NCBI RefSeq assembly: GCF_024137025.1
Contig: NZ_JAMYJR010000027.1
Span: 186,001-250,000 of the forward strand
Origin: Paractinoplanes aksuensis
GTDB taxonomy: Bacteria; Actinomycetota; Actinomycetes; Mycobacteriales; Micromonosporaceae
Direction: 5' to 3'
Length of the DNA stretch: 64,000 bases
A program made the position numbers and the translations under genes. This document shows positions 1 to 8,421 of this stretch, one piece after another (position 1 is the stretch's first letter; every line of letters starts with the position of its first letter). The notes beneath the pieces were generated by a model. The model saw only the letters and a list, made by a program, of their open reading frames with translations, was not told the DNA's origin and did not search any database.

Positions 1-1
1 T

Positions 2-610
2 AGTGCCGACAAGGCGGAAAGTGTCACCCTGCCGGCCGGGGACGCGCTGGTCAAAGAGTCGGCCACGGCGATGCGCGAGATCAAGACCGCGCAGTTCCTG
101 ATCACCGCCGAGGGTGAGGTGGCCGGGCTCAGCCTGCGCCGGGCCGAGGGCACGCTGACCAAGGAGGGCAGTGCCAAGGGCACGGCCCAGGTCGAGCAGT
201 CCGGCACCCCGGTCGAGCTGGAGTTCGTGATCGTCGGCGACAAGATCTATCTGAAGGGGCCGACCGGCGGGTTCCAGGCGCTGCCGCTGACGCTGGCCGC
301 CACCGTGTACGACCCGTCGGCCATCCTCGACCCCGAGCGCGGCATCGCCAAGGTGCTGGCTTCGGCCACCGGCGCCACCACCGAGGCGTCGGAGCCGGTC
401 GACGGCAAGGACGCCTGGCGCGTCGCCGCCACCACGACCGGCGAGGACCTGGCCGGCCTCATCCCCGGCATGACCAACAGCATCCCGGCCAAGCTGTGGA
501 TCGCCGCCGCCGACAAGCGGCTCCTCAAGGCCACGTTCACGCTGTCCGGCGGCACGGTCACGGTGACCTTCACGGGCTTCGACGCGCCGGTGACGATCAG
601 TGCGCCCTAG
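2..610 (+). CDS. lprG: LprG/LppX-family lipoprotein, 3' part only
   Basis: The reading frame is open from the first bases, so the start and lipobox lie outside the window. About 200 residues remain and match the LppX/LprAFG fold: a helix near LPAGDALVKESATAMRE, then long amphipathic strands ending in a VTVTFTGFDAPVTIS-like strand. In mycobacteria LprG is an envelope lipoprotein that binds triacylated lipids and works with the MFS exporter P55 encoded directly downstream. The same order occurs here, and the stop codon overlaps the MFS start by 11 bases, so the two genes are very probably translationally coupled. The family and context are clear. The lipid-transfer role is carried over from mycobacteria. 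Confidence 0.8.
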   Translation, partial: SADKAESVTLPAGDALVKESATAMREIKTAQFLITAEGEVAGLSLRRAEGTLTKEGSAKGTAQVEQSGTPVELEFVIVGDKIYLKGPTGGFQALPLTLAATVYDPSAILDPERGIAKVLASATGATTEASEPVDGKDAWRVAATTTGEDLAGLIPGMTNSIPAKLWIAAADKRLLKATFTLSGGTVTVTFTGFDAPVTISAP

Positions 611-2138
611 CACCACGGACGCCGCGCCGGCGCTGACCCGCCGGCGCTTGGCGATCGGCGTCGGGGGCGCGACCGTGCTGCTCGCGGCCCTCGACGCGTA
701 CGTCGTGGTGACGGTTCTGACCGACATCCTGCGTGACCTGCACATCCCGCTCAACCGGCTGGAACGGGCCACGCCGATCGTCACCGGCTTCCTGCTCGGC
801 TACGTGGCCGGCATGCCGCTGCTGGGTTCGCTGTCGGACCGGCTCGGCCGCCGCGCGGTCATCGTGGCCTGCCTGGCCGGTTTTGCCGCGGGGTCGGCCG
901 TCACCGCCGCCTCCGGCGATTCGATCCACTGGCTGGTGGCCGGGCGGGTGCTGCAAGGGCTGGCCGGTGGCGCGCTGCTGCCGGTGACGATGGCCCTGGC
1001 CGGCGATTTGTGGACCGAGCAGCGGCGGCGCGCGGTCGCCCTGGGCGGGGTCGGCGCGGCACAGGAACTGGGCAGCGTGCTCGGCCCGATCTACGGCGGC
1101 GCGGTGGCGGCCCTGATCGGCTGGCGCGGCATCTTCTGGATCAACATCCCGCTGGCCGTGCTGGCCGCCGTGGCCGTGCTGGTGGCGCTGCCGCGGGACA
1201 CCACCGCCCGGGAGCACCGGCCGCGGGTCGACGTGCTCGGCGGCGTCCTGCTCGCGGCCGGGCTGGGTCTGCTCGTCGTCGGGCTGTACAACCCGGATCC
1301 GGAACGGGCGGTGCTGCCGTCGTGGGGCCCGGCCACATTGGGGGCGGCGGTGGTCGTACTCGTGCTTTTCGGCCTGTGGGAACGACGGGCCCGGACCAAG
1401 TTGTTCGATCCGGCCGGCGTACAGATGACGCCGTTCCTGGCCGCCCTCGGCGCGAGCTTCTGCACCGGCGCCGCCCTGATGGTGACGCTCGTCGACGTGC
1501 AACTGGTCGCGCAGACGCTGCTCGGCCGGGACGCGTTCGGCGGCACGCTGCTGCTCACCCGCTTCCTGATCGCGCTGCCGGTCGGCGCCGTGCTCGGCGG
1601 TCTCGTGCCGGCCCGCCTGGGCGAGCGCTGGGTCACCCTGATCGGCCTGCTCACGGCCGCTTGCGGGTACGTGTTGATCGCGCACTGGCCGGCCGGTGTC
1701 CCCGCCGCCCGCTACGCCGGGTTCCTGCCCCGCCTCGACACCGACCTCGCCCTGGCCGGTCTGGGCCTGGGCCTGGTCATCGCCCCGCTCTCGGCCGTCG
1801 TGCTGCGGGTGACTCCCCCGGACCGGCACGGCGTGGCCTCGGCCGCCGCGGTCGTGGCCCGGATGGTCGGCATGCTGGTCGGCGTGGCCGCGCTCACCGC
1901 GTGGGGCCTGCACCGCTTCCAGGAGCTGACCGCGACCCTCGACACCCCGCTGCCGTTCGGCGTCGAACCGGCCGAGTATCAGGCCCGGTTCGAGGTCTAC
2001 GAGCGAGCCGTTCAGGACGCCCTGCGTACCGAATATCAAGAGATCTTCCTGGCCACGGCCGGGCTGTGCGTGATCGGCGCCCTGCTGGGCCTCCTGTGTA
2101 GCTCGCGCGAGCTACCCGGGATGTCCGCTCGACGGTGA
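600..2138 (+). CDS. MFS drug/lipid exporter, P55-like
   Basis: This 512-residue multi-pass membrane protein starts at a GTG inside the end of the lprG-like gene. It has the DHA-type MFS motif A (GSLSDRLGRR, around residue 76) and roughly 14 hydrophobic segments. A helix pair near QELGSVLGPIYGG corresponds to motif C of drug/proton antiporters. Its position behind an LprG-like lipoprotein matches the lprG-p55 operon, where P55 helps export triacylglycerides and confers drug tolerance. The substrate here is inferred from context. The gene ends in TGA overlapping a GTG at 2135, a possible alternative start for the next gene. Confidence 0.85.
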   Translation: MRPSTTDAAPALTRRRLAIGVGGATVLLAALDAYVVVTVLTDILRDLHIPLNRLERATPIVTGFLLGYVAGMPLLGSLSDRLGRRAVIVACLAGFAAGSAVTAASGDSIHWLVAGRVLQGLAGGALLPVTMALAGDLWTEQRRRAVALGGVGAAQELGSVLGPIYGGAVAALIGWRGIFWINIPLAVLAAVAVLVALPRDTTAREHRPRVDVLGGVLLAAGLGLLVVGLYNPDPERAVLPSWGPATLGAAVVVLVLFGLWERRARTKLFDPAGVQMTPFLAALGASFCTGAALMVTLVDVQLVAQTLLGRDAFGGTLLLTRFLIALPVGAVLGGLVPARLGERWVTLIGLLTAACGYVLIAHWPAGVPAARYAGFLPRLDTDLALAGLGLGLVIAPLSAVVLRVTPPDRHGVASAAAVVARMVGMLVGVAALTAWGLHRFQELTATLDTPLPFGVEPAEYQARFEVYERAVQDALRTEYQEIFLATAGLCVIGALLGLLCSSRELPGMSARR

Positions 2139-2173
2139 CGACGGGAACCGTCTTCCTCAATACGTTCTGCGGC

Positions 2174-2998
2174 ATGCGTTTCGGGATTCAGTTCGTCGTG
2201 GTGGTCGGGGTCGCGTTTCTGGCGGGCCGGGCGACCCTCGCGGCTCAGGACAATGTCTGGCTGTCGTTGGTGGTGGGCCTGGTGGCCTCGGTGGTCGCGC
2301 TGGCCGCCTACCACTGGGTGGTCCGGTGGACCGAGAAACGGCCGGTGACCGAGGCCGAGCCCGGTGCGGCGGCGTCCGGCCTGGTCCGGGGAACGCTGCT
2401 CGGCCTGGCGGTCTTCGCGGCCGTCATCGGCAACATCGCGGTCAACGGCGGCTACCGGGTGCACGGGCTCAGCGACGACCCGCTGGCCGCGGTCGGTCTG
2501 ATCGGCTTCATGGCCGGGGCGGTCGTCACCGAGGAGCTCATGTACCGCGGCGTGCTGTTCCGCCACGTCGAGAAGTTCACCGGCACCTGGCCGGCGCTGC
2601 TGCTGTCGGCCGTCGTTTTCGGCGCCGTGCACCTGCTCAATGAGAACGCCACGCTGTGGGGCGCGCTCTGCGTGGCGATCGCCGGCGGTGGCATGCTGAC
2701 GTCGGCGTTCATCGCCACCCGCAGCCTGTGGCTGCCGATCGGGCTGCACTTCGGCTGGAACTTCGCGCAGGCAGCGATCTTCAGCACCGAGGTGTCGGGC
2801 AACGGTCTCAAGCAGGGGCTGCTGGACGCCGAGTCGACCGGCAACACGTGGATCAGCGGCGGCTCGTTCGGGCCCGAGGCCAGCCTGTCCACGCTGATCG
2901 CGGGCGTGATCGTCACGACGGTCTTCCTGATCCTCGCCCGCCGCCGGGGGCACATCGTGCCGCTGCGCCGCCGTGAGCCCTCTACGCTCGTCGCGTGA
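2174..2998 (+). CDS. CPBP-family intramembrane metalloprotease
   Basis: The product is about 274 residues with some eight hydrophobic segments. It carries all three CPBP (Abi/Rce1-like) signatures: EELMYRG with the paired glutamates, FGAVHLL with its histidine, and HFGWNF near the C-terminus. These residues form the glutamate/histidine metal site of Rce1-type proteases. The substrate is unknown. I prefer the ATG at 2174: TACGTT at 2161-2166 sits 7 bases upstream, which fits a leaderless transcript, and no ribosome site precedes the GTG at 2135 that would overlap the exporter stop. The end overlaps the histidine kinase start by 4 bases. Confidence 0.8.
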   Translation: MRFGIQFVVVVGVAFLAGRATLAAQDNVWLSLVVGLVASVVALAAYHWVVRWTEKRPVTEAEPGAAASGLVRGTLLGLAVFAAVIGNIAVNGGYRVHGLSDDPLAAVGLIGFMAGAVVTEELMYRGVLFRHVEKFTGTWPALLLSAVVFGAVHLLNENATLWGALCVAIAGGGMLTSAFIATRSLWLPIGLHFGWNFAQAAIFSTEVSGNGLKQGLLDAESTGNTWISGGSFGPEASLSTLIAGVIVTTVFLILARRRGHIVPLRRREPSTLVA

Positions 2999-4062
2999 TC
3001 CGCTCCTCGAGGCTCGTGGTCCGCGATCTGCCGCTGGCCGTGCTGCTGACCGCCGCGGCCCTGGTCCCGGACTGGCACCGGCACGGCACCCGGCTCAGCG
3101 ACCTGGTGCCGGAACGCCCGTTCGACCTGCTCGGCGTGCTGGTCGTCACGATCGAGTGCCTTCCATTAGCCGTACGGCGTAAATGGCCTGCCCTCAGCCT
3201 GGCCCTGGTGTCCTGTGGTTTCGCGTTCGACCAGTTCCTCGGCTTCCACACGATCGGCGGCACCGCGCTGGCGATCGCGCTGATCAGCGCGGGGGCACAT
3301 CAACGGTCGTGCCGGAAAGCGGTCATGGTCGCGGCCACCGTCGGTTACGTCGTCTTCGCCGTGGTGCTCAACCGGATCGGGCCGGCCGGGTTCACCGACT
3401 TCGTGCTGTTCTACCTGGTGCTGGCGGCGATGTGGGGTGTCGGTTCCTGGCTGCGGCAGCACCGGGTGGCCGAGCAGGAACGGGCCCGCGCCGCCGAGCG
3501 CAGCCGGATCGCCCGCGAGCTGCACGACGTCGTGACCCACCACGTGACCGCGATGGTCGTGCAGGCCGAGGCCGCGCGCTATCTGACCGCGGCCCCCGAG
3601 CGGCTGGACCAGACGCTGAGCGCGGTCAGCGACACCGGCCGCCAGGCCATCAGCGAGCTGCGGCACCTGCTCGACCTGCTGCATCCGGGTCACGGCGGCG
3701 AGTTGCGGGCGCTGATCACGCAGACCCGCCGGGCCGGGCAGCCGGTCGAGCTGATCGAGGAGGGCCCGCCGGCGCCGAACCCGACCGTCTATCGGGTGGC
3801 GCAGGAGGCCCTGACCAACGCTTTGAAGTACGACCACGGCGCGCCGACGACGGTGGCCGTGCGCTACGGCGAGTCGGGGGTGGATGTGCGGATCAGCACG
3901 GACGGATCGGGGTCGGCCACGGCGGCGCCGGGTGGCGGCGGGCGCGGCCTGACCGGGCTGCGCGAGCGGGTCGGCACGCTAGGCGGGGACTTCAGCGCCG
4001 GTCCCCAGCCGCGGGGCGGTTTCGTGGTCACGGCCCGCATCCCGGCCGGGGCGGCGACGTGA
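2995..4062 (+). CDS. NarL-type sensor histidine kinase
   Basis: This 355-residue kinase has about six N-terminal membrane segments and no large external sensor domain. A HisKA_3 dimerisation helix follows, with the phospho-acceptor histidine at residue 177 in RELHDVVTHH. The HATPase domain contains YRVAQEALTNALKY (N box) and GGGRGLTGLRERV (G box). The GTG start overlaps the protease stop, and its own stop overlaps the response regulator start, so protease, kinase and regulator probably form one transcription unit. The signal is unknown. The architecture resembles DesK/LiaS-type envelope sensors that act through NarL/FixJ regulators. Confidence 0.92.
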   Translation: MIRSSRLVVRDLPLAVLLTAAALVPDWHRHGTRLSDLVPERPFDLLGVLVVTIECLPLAVRRKWPALSLALVSCGFAFDQFLGFHTIGGTALAIALISAGAHQRSCRKAVMVAATVGYVVFAVVLNRIGPAGFTDFVLFYLVLAAMWGVGSWLRQHRVAEQERARAAERSRIARELHDVVTHHVTAMVVQAEAARYLTAAPERLDQTLSAVSDTGRQAISELRHLLDLLHPGHGGELRALITQTRRAGQPVELIEEGPPAPNPTVYRVAQEALTNALKYDHGAPTTVAVRYGESGVDVRISTDGSGSATAAPGGGGRGLTGLRERVGTLGGDFSAGPQPRGGFVVTARIPAGAAT

Positions 4063-4709
4063 TCCGGGTGCTGGTCTGCGACGACCAGGCGCTGATCCGC
4101 ACCGGCTTCGCCACCATCATCGACGCCCAGCCCGACCTCGAGGTGGTCGGCGAGTGCGGCGACGGCCTGGCCGCCGTCGACCAGGCGGCCCGGCTGCGCC
4201 CCGACGTGGTCGTCATGGACGTGCGCATGCCCGGCATCGACGGCATCGAGGCCACCCGCCGGCTGGCCGGGGCCGGCGTCGACCACCCGGTCAAGGTGCT
4301 GGTCGTGACCACCTTCAACGTCGACGAGTACGTGTACCAGGCGCTGCGGGCGGGGGCCAGCGGCTTCCTGCTCAAGGACGCGCCACCGGCCCAGCTGCTG
4401 CACGGCATCCGCACCGTGGCCGGGGGCGCGGCCCTGCTCGCGCCCGAGGTCACCCGCCAACTGGTCGGCCGCTACGCGACCCGGATCCGCCCGGCCGCCG
4501 GCGTGCCGGACGACGTGCCGCTGACCGCGCGCGAACTGGAGGTGCTGCGCCTGCTGGCCGGCGGCCGGTCCAACTCCGAGATCGCGGCCGCCCTGGTCAT
4601 CAGCCACGAGACCGTCAAGACGTACGTCTCCCGCATCCTGACCAAACTGGAACTGCGCGACCGCGTCCAGGCCGTCGTCTACGCGTACCGCCGCGGCCTG
4701 GTTCTTTAG
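4059..4709 (+). CDS. NarL/FixJ response regulator
   Basis: The 216-residue protein starts at the GTG that overlaps the kinase stop (GTGA). Its receiver domain has the acidic pair in VCDDQ, the phosphorylated aspartate 54 in VVMDVRMPG and a conserved lysine in LLKDAPP. A LuxR-type helix-turn-helix follows at about residues 150-212 (LTARELEVLRLLAGG to VKTYVSRILTKL). It is the obvious partner of the preceding kinase. The same frame stays open far upstream within the kinase gene, but receiver homology begins here. The end overlaps the oppositely oriented regulator gene by 4 bases. Confidence 0.92.
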   Translation: MIRVLVCDDQALIRTGFATIIDAQPDLEVVGECGDGLAAVDQAARLRPDVVVMDVRMPGIDGIEATRRLAGAGVDHPVKVLVVTTFNVDEYVYQALRAGASGFLLKDAPPAQLLHGIRTVAGGAALLAPEVTRQLVGRYATRIRPAAGVPDDVPLTARELEVLRLLAGGRSNSEIAAALVISHETVKTYVSRILTKLELRDRVQAVVYAYRRGLVL

Positions 4710-7267
4710 AGCGGGCCGATCGGTGCGGCGGCGGCCGAGGCCAGCTTGGACCAGACGCTCGCCGCCTGGGGATGTTCCGTCGCGCTGAGCGTGTCGTAGG
4801 CCCGCTGCCAGGCCGACCGGGCGGTCGCGGAGTCACCGGCCGCGGCCGCGACGTCGCCCAGGCTGTCCAGCGCGCCCGCCTCGTGGATCAGCTCGCCCTG
4901 CATCTGGTGCAGTTCCACGGCTCGTCGGCAGCAGGCCACGGCCTGGGAGTGCTCCCCGAGGCGGCTGTAGGCCCGCCCGAGGCTGTCCAGGGCCAGCGCC
5001 TCGGCGCGCTGGTCGCCCAGTTGCTGATGCTGCTCCACGGCCCGGCGGCACAGCTCGGCGGCCTCCCGGTGCCGGCCGAGCTGGATCAGGCTCCACCCGG
5101 CGTAGTTGAGGGCCGACGCCGACCCGCGCTGGTGCCCGGCCGCGTCGAACAGGGTCAGCGCGCGCTGGGCGTGGTCGAACGCGATCTCGGGGTCGCCGTG
5201 ATCGCTGTGCACCGCGCACGCCTGCAGGCAAGTCTGGGCCTCGCCGGCCAGATCACCGGCCCGGCGATAAAGGGCTAGCGCCTTGTCCAGGGCGGTCAGC
5301 GCCTCCTGCGGGCGCCCGGTGACGGTGCTCGCGTGAGCCAGGCCGCGCACCGCCATGGCCTGCGCAGCCGGCTCGCCCAGGCGCTCGGCCGCGTCGCGGG
5401 CGAGGTGCCAGGTGCGGCTCCACTCCGGCCAGTTCCCGCGCTGCCGCAGGTACGAATTGAGCGCCCACACCAGCTGGAACGCGTGGGCGTCGAAACCGGC
5501 CGCGGCCGCGCGCCGGACGGCGGTGAGCAGGGTCCGGCGCTCGATGTCGAGCCAGGCGCCGGCCTCGTCGCGGTCCGTGAACGAGCCGGATTCGGCCACG
5601 AGCGGCGTCATCGGCATCGGATCGCGCCTCGGGCGGAGCAGGCGATCGGCGGCCAGCGCCGTACTCAGGTAGTGATCCAGCAGTCGACGGTGGGCGGCCC
5701 AGGCCTCGCCGTCGCCGTCCGGCCCGGCGTTGGCGTCCGGCCGGGCGTTGGCGTCCGGCCGGGCGTTGGCGTCCGGCCGGGCGTTGGCGTCCGGCCGGGC
5801 GTTGGCGTCCGGCGCGGCGTTGGCGTCCCGGGCTCTTTCGCCGGCGGTCCCGGTCTCGTCGGCCCGGTCGGCGAGCAGGTCCCGGCTGTAGGCCCGCAGC
5901 AGGTCGTGCAGCAGGAAGCGGTTCGGGGCCGGCGATTCGACCAGGCTCGCGTCGACCAGTTCGGACAGTGCGCGCCGGGCGGCCGGGCGGCTCACCCCGG
6001 CCAGCGCGGCCGCCGCGGAGTCGGAGAGGTCCGGATCGGCGCCGACGGCCAGCAACCGGAACATCCGGGCGGCCGGTTCCCCCAGGGCCGCGTACGACCA
6101 CGAGAACACCGTACGCACGTCGGTCGCCGCGTCCCCGGCGCTGAGCGGGTCGAGGACCCGTTCGTCGTCGGCCAGGGCGTCGGCCAGCGCGGACAGGGGG
6201 TGGCCGGTCTGCCGGGCCCGGGCCGCGACCACGCTCAGGGCCAAGGGCAGGCCGGAACAGAGCCGTACGACCTGATCGACCGCCCCCACGTCGTCGCCGG
6301 GCAGGCGGGAGTTCAGCATCGCCCGCCCGTCGGCGGCGCTCAGTGGGGCCAGCGCGAGCGGCTCGGCGCCGTCGGTCGCGGTGAGCCCGGCCAGCCGGTG
6401 ACGGCTCGTGATCACCGTACGAACGCTCGGCGCCCCCGGCAGCAACGGGCGCACCTGCTCGGCGTCGCGCGCGTTGTCCAGCACCACCAGCAGCCGCCGA
6501 CCGGCGACCAGGCTGCGATAACGGGCGACCAGCGCGTCGAGCCCGTCCGGCAGGGCGGCCGGGGCGACCCCGAGCGCGTCGAGCAGCAGGCGCAGGGCTT
6601 CGTCGGGCGGCATCGGCTCGCCGCCCGAGAAGCCGCGCAGGTTCACATAGAGCCGGCCGGCGCCGAAACGCTCGGCCTGCCGGTGCGCCCAGTGCACGAC
6701 CAGCGACGTCTTGCCGACCCCGGCCGGGCCCGAGATCGTCACCACCGGCGCCTCGGTCTCGAGCAGGCCGAGCTCCCGGGCGCGGCCGACGAAGCCGCGG
6801 ATGTCGGCCGGCAGCTGTTGCGGGCTGCTCCTCACCGGCTCGTGCCCACGCCCGCTTCCCCGCTCGTGCCCGCGCTTGCTCTCCCGCTCGTGCCCACGCC
6901 CGCTTCCCCGGTCGTGCCCACGCGTGGTCTCCCGCTCGTGCCCGCGCTTGCTTTCCGGCTCGTGCTCGCGCTTGCCTTCCGGCTCGTGCCCACGCTTGTT
7001 TTGCCGCTCGTACTCGTAGGCCGAGTCCCACCAGCCGCGCCAGCGCGACAAGTCACGCTGACCGCAAGCCTGGACGTACGCCTCGGTGACCGCCCACGCG
7101 GGCAGCCGGGCGCCGCTCTCGGCGGTCGAGAGGGTGCTGCGGCCGTACCCGGCGAGGGTCGCGAGCTGCCGCACCGTGAGCCCGGCGGCCTCGCGCGCGT
7201 CCCGCAGTCGCTGCGCGAACCGGGTGACCGGATCACTTCCGGTCAGGCGCTGCTGCGATCGGGGCAC
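4706..7267 (-). CDS. XRE-NB-ARC-TPR regulator with repeat linkers
   Basis: This large AfsR/STAND-type regulator has about 853 residues from the GTG at 7267. The order is an XRE helix-turn-helix (RLRDAREAAGLTVRQLATLAG), a charged repeat linker, an NB-ARC NTPase with Walker A GPAGVGKT near residue 180 and Walker B LLVVLDNARD, an ARC winged helix, a second repeat linker, and C-terminal TPRs. STAND regulators of this kind are thought to switch on ligand binding and ATP exchange. The linkers come from in-frame minisatellites, 24-bp units at 6839-6988 and 18-bp units at 5722-5830. A further GTG at 7306 is in frame, but GGGGGA lies 11 bases before 7267. The target is unknown. Confidence 0.85.
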   Translation of the reverse strand: MPRSQQRLTGSDPVTRFAQRLRDAREAAGLTVRQLATLAGYGRSTLSTAESGARLPAWAVTEAYVQACGQRDLSRWRGWWDSAYEYERQNKRGHEPEGKREHEPESKRGHERETTRGHDRGSGRGHERESKRGHERGSGRGHEPVRSSPQQLPADIRGFVGRARELGLLETEAPVVTISGPAGVGKTSLVVHWAHRQAERFGAGRLYVNLRGFSGGEPMPPDEALRLLLDALGVAPAALPDGLDALVARYRSLVAGRRLLVVLDNARDAEQVRPLLPGAPSVRTVITSRHRLAGLTATDGAEPLALAPLSAADGRAMLNSRLPGDDVGAVDQVVRLCSGLPLALSVVAARARQTGHPLSALADALADDERVLDPLSAGDAATDVRTVFSWSYAALGEPAARMFRLLAVGADPDLSDSAAAALAGVSRPAARRALSELVDASLVESPAPNRFLLHDLLRAYSRDLLADRADETGTAGERARDANAAPDANARPDANARPDANARPDANARPDANAGPDGDGEAWAAHRRLLDHYLSTALAADRLLRPRRDPMPMTPLVAESGSFTDRDEAGAWLDIERRTLLTAVRRAAAAGFDAHAFQLVWALNSYLRQRGNWPEWSRTWHLARDAAERLGEPAAQAMAVRGLAHASTVTGRPQEALTALDKALALYRRAGDLAGEAQTCLQACAVHSDHGDPEIAFDHAQRALTLFDAAGHQRGSASALNYAGWSLIQLGRHREAAELCRRAVEQHQQLGDQRAEALALDSLGRAYSRLGEHSQAVACCRRAVELHQMQGELIHEAGALDSLGDVAAAAGDSATARSAWQRAYDTLSATEHPQAASVWSKLASAAAAPIGPL

Positions 7268-7275
7268 GGCGTCGA

Positions 7276-7366
7276 TTGTCCCCCGTTGTCCATAGATGTC
7301 GAGCACTGGGTCCGCGCCGGCGCAGGTCGGTGCGGGTCGTTGTCCGGCGTTGTCCGGCGCCTGTCC
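7276..7366. promoter_or_regulatory. Two clusters of helically phased TTGTCC direct repeats
   Basis: Between the NB-ARC regulator and the secreted-protein genes, TTGTCC occurs at 7276 and 7286, with a TGTC at 7297. It recurs at 7340 and 7350, with TGTCCC at 7362. Within each cluster the copies are 10-11 bases apart, so they fall on one face of the DNA. This resembles the direct-repeat operators of AfsR/SARP-type regulators, although the sequence differs from theirs. A binding role for the adjacent XRE protein is inference. Confidence 0.5.
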
Positions 7367-7451
7367 CGACGCCTAGGAGGCCCGCCACCAGCGGCTTTAG
7401 CGTCTGAAGGCGGCGGGCGCCGAGCCCGCACGACCACGAAGGACGTGACGC

Positions 7452-7862
7452 ATGATCAAAAGCCTCCTCCGGCCCGTGCTGGGCCTGGCCGCCCTGAGCG
7501 CCGTGCTGCTCGGCGCGGCCGGCCCCGCCGCCGCGGCCCCGTCGATCCGGAACTACCCGACCAAGATCGCGCAGGACGCGGTCGCCCGCTACGGCTCGGC
7601 CCACATCCAGTGGATCTCGGGCACGACGTGGGACATCGCGGTCGCCGACGAGCGGTACGACGGCCGGACCGTCTGCGTCCGGATCCAGCCGTCCGAGGCC
7701 GCCGCCATCGACTACTGCGACAACAACGGCTCGGCCAACGGGATCGCCCAGCACTACCGCATCTCGTACCCCTGGTACCAGGCCAAGGTCTGCGTGGGCG
7801 CGGGCGGCAACTGGGAGGCGTGGTGCGCCTCGTACATCACCCGCAGCATCTACGACATCTGA
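7452..7862 (+). CDS. Small secreted protein with four cysteines
   Basis: This 136-residue product has a clear Sec signal peptide: a basic start, a hydrophobic core, and a likely cleavage after the alanine run near residue 29 (GPAAAAPS). The mature part is about 107 residues with four cysteines, probably two disulfides, and many aromatic residues (IQWISGTTWD, WYQAKV, WEAWC). AAGGA lies 8 bases before the ATG. It is followed 14 bases later by a second secreted protein, so the two are probably cotranscribed. I recognise no family. A structural or inhibitor-type extracellular role is possible but unsupported. Confidence 0.75.
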   Translation: MIKSLLRPVLGLAALSAVLLGAAGPAAAAPSIRNYPTKIAQDAVARYGSAHIQWISGTTWDIAVADERYDGRTVCVRIQPSEAAAIDYCDNNGSANGIAQHYRISYPWYQAKVCVGAGGNWEAWCASYITRSIYDI

Positions 7863-7876
7863 GCGGAGGTATCGAC

Positions 7877-8368
7877 ATGATGAAGCGCATCGCTGCCCTG
7901 ATCGGCCTGGCCCTGGTGCTGCTCGTGGGCAACGCCGTGCCCGCGCAGGCTGCGGACTCGCACCTCATCCTGCACAAGTGCCAGGTGATCGCTACGGTCG
8001 GCTCGTACCAGGCGGTGCACTGCGCCAACCTGTGGCAGTTCGACAGCGACGTCTCCTGGGGCGAGAACGAGATCTTCTGCCAGACCACGAGCGGGACGCC
8101 CGTGCGGTGTCTCGGCGTCAAGGAGATCCCCGGCGTCTGCCACACCGTGAACGGCTGCAAGTACGGCGTCCAAGGCACCTGCGGAACCGCCCTCGGACAC
8201 TCAGCCTGCCCAGTGCCCCGGGTCGTCAACGACAGCCCGTTCGCCGGCGGCGGCTGCGGCAACGTCCGCGGCCGATCCATCGACACCGTCGTGGTCCTGC
8301 CCAACGGCACCCGCGTCGGCGGCGTAGGCACCAGCATCGAGACAGCCTGGTCCCGCCAGGCCTGCTGA
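7877..8368 (+). CDS. Small cysteine-rich secreted protein
   Basis: This 163-residue protein begins MMKRIAALIGLALV with a Sec signal peptide ending near AQAADSH. The mature part has ten cysteines, an unusual density for an actinomycete, and several short Cys-x(4-8)-Cys spacings that suggest a disulfide-stapled extracellular domain. A strong GGAGGT ribosome site lies 6 bases before the first ATG. It probably shares a transcript with the preceding secreted protein, and a 13-bp terminator hairpin follows at once. No family is recognised. Confidence 0.75.
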   Translation: MMKRIAALIGLALVLLVGNAVPAQAADSHLILHKCQVIATVGSYQAVHCANLWQFDSDVSWGENEIFCQTTSGTPVRCLGVKEIPGVCHTVNGCKYGVQGTCGTALGHSACPVPRVVNDSPFAGGGCGNVRGRSIDTVVVLPNGTRVGGVGTSIETAWSRQAC

Positions 8369-8380
8369 CCACCCACCACC

Positions 8381-8418
8381 CGGGCTCGAAGACGGCCGCA
8401 CGGTCGTCTTCGAGCCCG
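8381..8418 (+). terminator. Strong hairpin terminator after the secreted-protein pair
   Basis: The segments 8381-8393 and 8406-8418 are perfect 13-base inverted repeats (CGGGCTCGAAGAC and its complement) around a GC-rich 12-base loop that could pair further. It lies 12 bases past the stop codon. No U-tract follows, as is common in actinomycetes. Confidence 0.75.
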
Positions 8419-8421
8419 TCA

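Noticed and set aside
597..2039. Long open frame antisense to the MFS gene, rich in Gln, Arg, Gly and His
   Set aside because: The composition is typical of the antisense frame of GC-rich genes, and the plus strand has clear MFS motifs.
5333..7876. Very long plus-strand open frame across the NB-ARC gene
   Set aside because: It is the antisense of repeats and helical protein with low-complexity Gln/Gly/Arg sequence. Only its end (7877-8368) is a real gene with its own ribosome site and signal peptide.
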